Part shown: piece by piece, positions 5,873-8,051 of the stretch
Numbering within the stretch: the first letter of the stretch is position 1
Layout of the letters: every line of letters begins with the position of its first letter
Assembly (NCBI GenBank): GCA_021819025.1
Contig: JAKASN010000062.1
Location: 1-8,051 of the forward strand
Direction of reading: 5' to 3'
Length of the DNA stretch: 8,051 bases
Origin: Actinomycetes bacterium
Lineage (GTDB): Bacteria; Actinomycetota; Acidimicrobiia; Acidimicrobiales; Acidimicrobiaceae
Position numbers and translations under genes: made by a program
Notes under the pieces: model-generated
Databases searched by the model: none
The model's input: the letters and a program-made list of their open reading frames with translations, nothing else
Told to the model about the DNA's origin: nothing

Positions 5873-6004
5873 TCAGACTGTCTTGGCTTCTTCGGGCTCC
5901 CGATATATATGCAGCGGTGCACATCCCTCACGGTGTTGCAACATCTTCCATTCTCCGGTGCCATCGATAGTCACTGCGATGCGCCCCGGCACCCAACGTC
6001 GCAC
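5873..6004 (-). CDS. Possible 43-aa leader protein upstream of the excisionase
   Basis: A frame starting at GTG (6004-6002) encodes a product with the segments RRWVPGRIAVTIDGTGEWKM and PLHIYREPEEAKTV, and stops 13 bases before the excisionase ATG, an operon-like fit. The residues look protein-like, but the start lacks a good ribosome binding site. The TATA box at 5900-5913 lies inside it (encoding HIYR), so the frame and a promoter reading of that box compete. I do not recognise a family. Confidence 0.3.
   Translation of the reverse strand: MRRWVPGRIAVTIDGTGEWKMLQHREGCAPLHIYREPEEAKTV
5900..5913 (-). promoter_or_regulatory. TGCATATATATCGG box upstream of the excisionase
   Basis: On the minus strand this is identical over 14 bases to 2000-2013. 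The half-dyad GGTGCAC (5916-5922 on the plus strand) is next to it, as at the other sites. If TATATAT is a -10, the transcript would begin near 5894-5898 with a leader of about 35-40 bases holding the GAGGAAAA ribosome binding site. This would place the excisionase in the same regulon as the sigma gene. No -35 is seen. Confidence 0.5.
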
Positions 6005-6238
6005 GGCCAGGTTGCTGCTCCGGCTCGATCATCTTCCGCTCCCTCTGAAACTTGTGACTTCTGTGACGGTGATCGAGCTGAGCGCGCCATCTTGGGGCGT
6101 GGTCGGTAGTTGGTCGGTAGTTGGCAAAATAACACCCATAGACGAGCATGGACGTCGGTACACCGTAGTACCTGGTCAGATCCTATGTGGAGACTAGTTG
6201 CCTGTAGGGAAATCCTGGTAAAAACCCTGGAACGCATA
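6005..6238. other. Attachment-site-proximal DNA without a clear gene
   Basis: Several frames cross this stretch but none has a convincing start and domain. It holds the tandem 11-bp repeat (6101-6122), the inverted repeat GGTAC/GTACC (6157-6172) and CCTGGTAAAA (6214-6223). This concentration of short repeats right before the core site is consistent with recombinase binding. Confidence 0.4.
6101..6122 (+). repeat. Tandem 11-bp repeat GGTCGGTAGTT x2
   Basis: Two exact copies (6101-6111 and 6112-6122) are followed by GG, so the period runs about 25 bases from 6100. It is located about 120 bases inside the tRNA fragment. It may be an arm-type binding site or a simple slippage duplication. Confidence 0.45.
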
Positions 6239-6284
6239 ACTACGGATCAGAAGGTTGGGGGTTCGACTCCCTCCGAGCGCACCA
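6239..6284 (+). other. Attachment site: 3' half of a tRNA-Arg(ACG) gene
   Basis: From 6240 the sequence is the anticodon loop CTACGGA (anticodon ACG), then the 3' anticodon strand TCAGA, variable loop AGGTT, T arm GGGGG/TTCGACT/CCCTC, acceptor strand CGAGCGC, discriminator A and CCA (6282-6284). The 5' half is missing: the bases before 6239 do not make the TCTGA stem strand or a D arm. A 46-base tRNA 3' end starting at the anticodon loop is the classic core left by a tyrosine recombinase. Its orientation places the element to the left and old host DNA to the right. A complete tRNA-Arg is expected at the other end of the element. Confidence 0.8.
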
Positions 6285-6471
6285 AAGTTACCCTGTTCAG
6301 AGCCGACGAACACTCCTGGCAGCCGACCGATTAGCGCTCTTTGCTTGTGGTTGGTTTGCAGTTGGCGAACTTCGTGCTCGAGTTGTCGAACATCTTTAAG
6401 ACTCTACGTATGGGGACCTGGTCGCTGAGCCTGGCTAGCCACTGTAAAGGTGCGTTTGACCACTATAGCCG

Positions 6472-6678
6472 ATGGGATCAGTGATTTGCGAGCGAGTGTG
6501 TCAGGTTGGACACTCCCTGGGTATCGATGTTGCAGTGGAGGTGACCGATGCCAACTTCGATCATCGGCTTACTATCTTTGAGGGCGGCGTTACTCGAAGT
6601 TATTCGATGCCCACTTGCCTCGGGGCGAGCGATCTAACGATAATGGTGGCGTTCAAGACGGCTTCGCCTGGGATTTGA
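6472..6678 (+). CDS. Weak hypothetical ORF, 68 aa
   Basis: The frame runs from an ATG just after an in-frame TAG (6466-6468). It contains a fairly protein-like stretch (GIDVAVEVTDANFDHRLTIF) with good codon choice, but has no ribosome binding site and no recognised domain. It overlaps a second open frame (ending TGA at 6795-6797, with FAWDLRDALRSAAETILLG). The two could be pieces of one frameshifted old gene in the region beside the tRNA site. Low confidence. Confidence 0.25.
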   Translation: MGSVICERVCQVGHSLGIDVAVEVTDANFDHRLTIFEGGVTRSYSMPTCLGASDLTIMVAFKTASPGI

Positions 6679-6838
6679 GAGACGCCCTTCGTAGTGCGGC
6701 AGAGACGATTTTGTTGGGCCGTATCGCCCCTTGGAAGAATATCGGGCGCTCTGCGGTTGATGGTGCGAGTCGATTTAGCAGTGATCCTCAGCTTTGAGGA
6801 ACCCAAAAAACGTTGTGCAACGGGTTGGTAGGCTGGGG

Positions 6839-6854
6839 TCCTCGATCTCGAGGA
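6839..6854. promoter_or_regulatory. 16-bp dyad TCCTCGA-TC-TCGAGGA before the lipoprotein gene
   Basis: The arms are perfect 7-base inverted repeats with a 2-base centre, 22 bases before the start codon. Such a short centre suits a dimeric regulator site better than an RNA hairpin. No clear -35/-10 pair is seen nearby. Confidence 0.35.
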
Positions 6855-6876
6855 GTCACAAGGCGAAAGGGGCGAA

Positions 6877-8051
6877 ATGGTGTTTCGTTCTCTCCTGGCT
6901 AAGGCGGTAAATGTACTTGCCATCGCGGCGCTCCTTGCATCTTGCGGAAGCGCGATTGCCACGACGCCATCTGCGCCAGCGAGAGTCCCTTCGGTACTAA
7001 AGGTGACGAGCAACTCCAACGCGACAATCTCCGAAAGCGGACCTCCCGGGAACATTTCGGCGATCTGGTTCATCTCGCCCAGTCGATACATCGCAGCCAA
7101 TTCTCTTGGAAACGCGAGCGCGATTGTGGAGCGAAGCGGCAAGGCAGCGAATTGGACCGCGCTTTCGGCGGTCCCTGTCCCTGGAGCGGTGCACGAACTC
7201 GACTTTGTGGATCCCCGGCATGGCTTCGCTCTCTCGTACTCTCCATTGGGTGGTCCAACAGCTGGGTTGTATGCAACCTCGTCTGGAGGGGTCTCTTGGG
7301 TGAAGTTGGATGTGGCGGACTTTGTGACTGTAGATTTCGTCTCTGCAGAAATAGGCTATGCCCTAATCAATGAGGGGGCGCAGTCTCTCGTGGAGGAGAC
7401 CAGCGATGGCGGCTCGGTGTGGTCGAGGCTCTGGACTTTCCCGTCAGCATTTTACAATGCTTCGATTTCGTTTACTTCTGCCTCAAGCGGCTGGTTGCTG
7501 GTTGGAAACGAGCCAGGAAATGGTTTTCAAGCAAAGGAGCTTCTCAGTACGAGCGATGGCGGAAAGAGTTGGGATCTCGTTGCTAAATCCCTGTCGAACG
7601 CTAATTTGGCGATCCCTCCGCCAGGCACGTTACCCGTTTTAGGTTACATCAGCCAACTGGTATTTGCGAGCCCGGTCGTGGGTTACGCGTGTCTCGGGTC
7701 TGGTGGGGTACTGATGACGAGAGATGGGGGGAAGACTTGGTCGCCAATCTGGCAGAGCGCTTTTGAACCAGGCGTCTTGGACGTGGCAACAATCGGAGTT
7801 TTTGGATCGAGTAGCTTTGCTGCGCTCGCTGGCGGCGAGATCTTCACGACAAACGACACTATTAATTGGGAGAAGCTCTACCCGCCCTTCCAAGCTTCAA
7901 CGGCGATTTTTTCGAAGTCGGGCTTGTATGTACTCGATTCGAATGGAAATGTGCTCATGATCACTAAAGGTCGAACATTAGACCTCGGACCAGCACCAAA
8001 GTTTGTCTACAAGCTGCACCTTGTCGATGGACGGCTTGTGGGGCGCTCGAC
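6877..8051 (+). CDS. Lipoprotein with Asp-box beta-propeller repeats (partial, runs off the window)
   Basis: The N-terminus has a short basic start, a hydrophobic run (VLAIAALL) and a lipobox LASC with Cys23, so it should be exported, diacylated and held on the outer face of the cell membrane. After a Ser/Thr/Pro linker come repeats of the Asp-box type: SSGGVSW, SDGGSVW, SDGGKSW and RDGGKTW, plus a worn copy ending NDTINW. Each is preceded by beta-rich segments such as FVDPRHGFALSYS, FVSAEIGYALI and FASPVVGYACL. This is the pattern of BNR/sialidase-like and Ycf48 (photosystem-assembly-factor-like) propellers. At least 391 codons are open without a stop, and the 3' end lies beyond the window. 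The ATG at 6877 follows AAAGGGG. No sialidase catalytic set is seen, so a binding or scaffold role is likelier than an enzyme. Confidence 0.9.
   Translation, partial: MVFRSLLAKAVNVLAIAALLASCGSAIATTPSAPARVPSVLKVTSNSNATISESGPPGNISAIWFISPSRYIAANSLGNASAIVERSGKAANWTALSAVPVPGAVHELDFVDPRHGFALSYSPLGGPTAGLYATSSGGVSWVKLDVADFVTVDFVSAEIGYALINEGAQSLVEETSDGGSVWSRLWTFPSAFYNASISFTSASSGWLLVGNEPGNGFQAKELLSTSDGGKSWDLVAKSLSNANLAIPPPGTLPVLGYISQLVFASPVVGYACLGSGGVLMTRDGGKTWSPIWQSAFEPGVLDVATIGVFGSSSFAALAGGEIFTTNDTINWEKLYPPFQASTAIFSKSGLYVLDSNGNVLMITKGRTLDLGPAPKFVYKLHLVDGRLVGRS

Larger units (their letters stand above)
6285..6876. other. 592-base stretch, probably host flank, without a clear gene
   Basis: I see no known gene. 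A 68-codon rightward frame (6472-6678) and a second frame (about 6579-6797) look somewhat protein-like but have no ribosome binding sites and no family. A dyad (6839-6854) precedes the lipoprotein gene. No terminator for the tRNA is evident. Confidence 0.4.

Noticed and set aside
6600..7142. 180-codon leftward frame
   Set aside because: It lies mostly opposite the well supported lipoprotein gene, which has a signal peptide and Asp-box repeats. It is a shadow frame.
1..8051. CRISPR array, insertion sequence or transposase
   Set aside because: No regularly spaced repeats of CRISPR length, no transposase domain and no terminal inverted repeats with target duplication were seen.

Overview
The window is GC-rich bacterial DNA. 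The GGDEF/EAL protein, the phage-type PD-(D/E)XK nuclease, the small excisionase-like protein and the Asp-box lipoprotein best suit an actinomycete, perhaps an acidophilic member of the Acidimicrobiia. That placement is a recollection of family style, not a search result.

Layout. Positions 1 to about 6284 look like the right-hand part of an integrated element (prophage or integrative element). The right boundary is marked by the 3' half of a tRNA-Arg(ACG) gene at 6239-6284, with no 5' half in front of it. This is what a tyrosine-recombinase element leaves at its distal end after entering a tRNA gene. No integrase is in the window. From the left, the element carries: the tail of a possible gene; an unknown 201-aa protein (308-913) coupled to a phage-type nuclease (910-1233); a leftward pair, a 49-aa cysteine-rich protein (1760-1611) and a 126-aa protein resembling phage helicase loaders (1610-1230); a divergent sigma-70-like factor (2015-2953); a large membrane PAS-GGDEF-EAL protein (3141-5297) with a degenerate GGDEF and an intact EAL motif; and a leftward excisionase-like HTH protein (5859-5653). 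From 6285 on is probably host chromosome: a poor-coding stretch, then a Cys-anchored beta-propeller lipoprotein (6877 to the window end).

The most interesting signal is regulatory. A TATATAT-centred motif recurs at the upstream regions of the element's genes. The 14-mer TGCATATATATCGG occurs perfectly at 2000-2013 (touching the sigma start) and on the minus strand at 5900-5913 (upstream of the excisionase). One copy with a single mismatch is at 276-289 (upstream of the 201-aa gene). A related 25-bp element occurs at 199-223 and 1815-1839 (23 of 25 identical), the latter upstream of the leftward pair. I see no -35 box at a normal distance. Together with an element-encoded, divergent sigma-like protein, this suggests, as inference, a private transcription circuit: an element sigma reading extended TATA boxes, in the manner of T4 late promoters. 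The sigma gene itself would be a target, with a leaderless mRNA. In this model the sigma drives replication and accessory genes plus the excisionase. The c-di-GMP-type protein would be a passenger that changes host behaviour.
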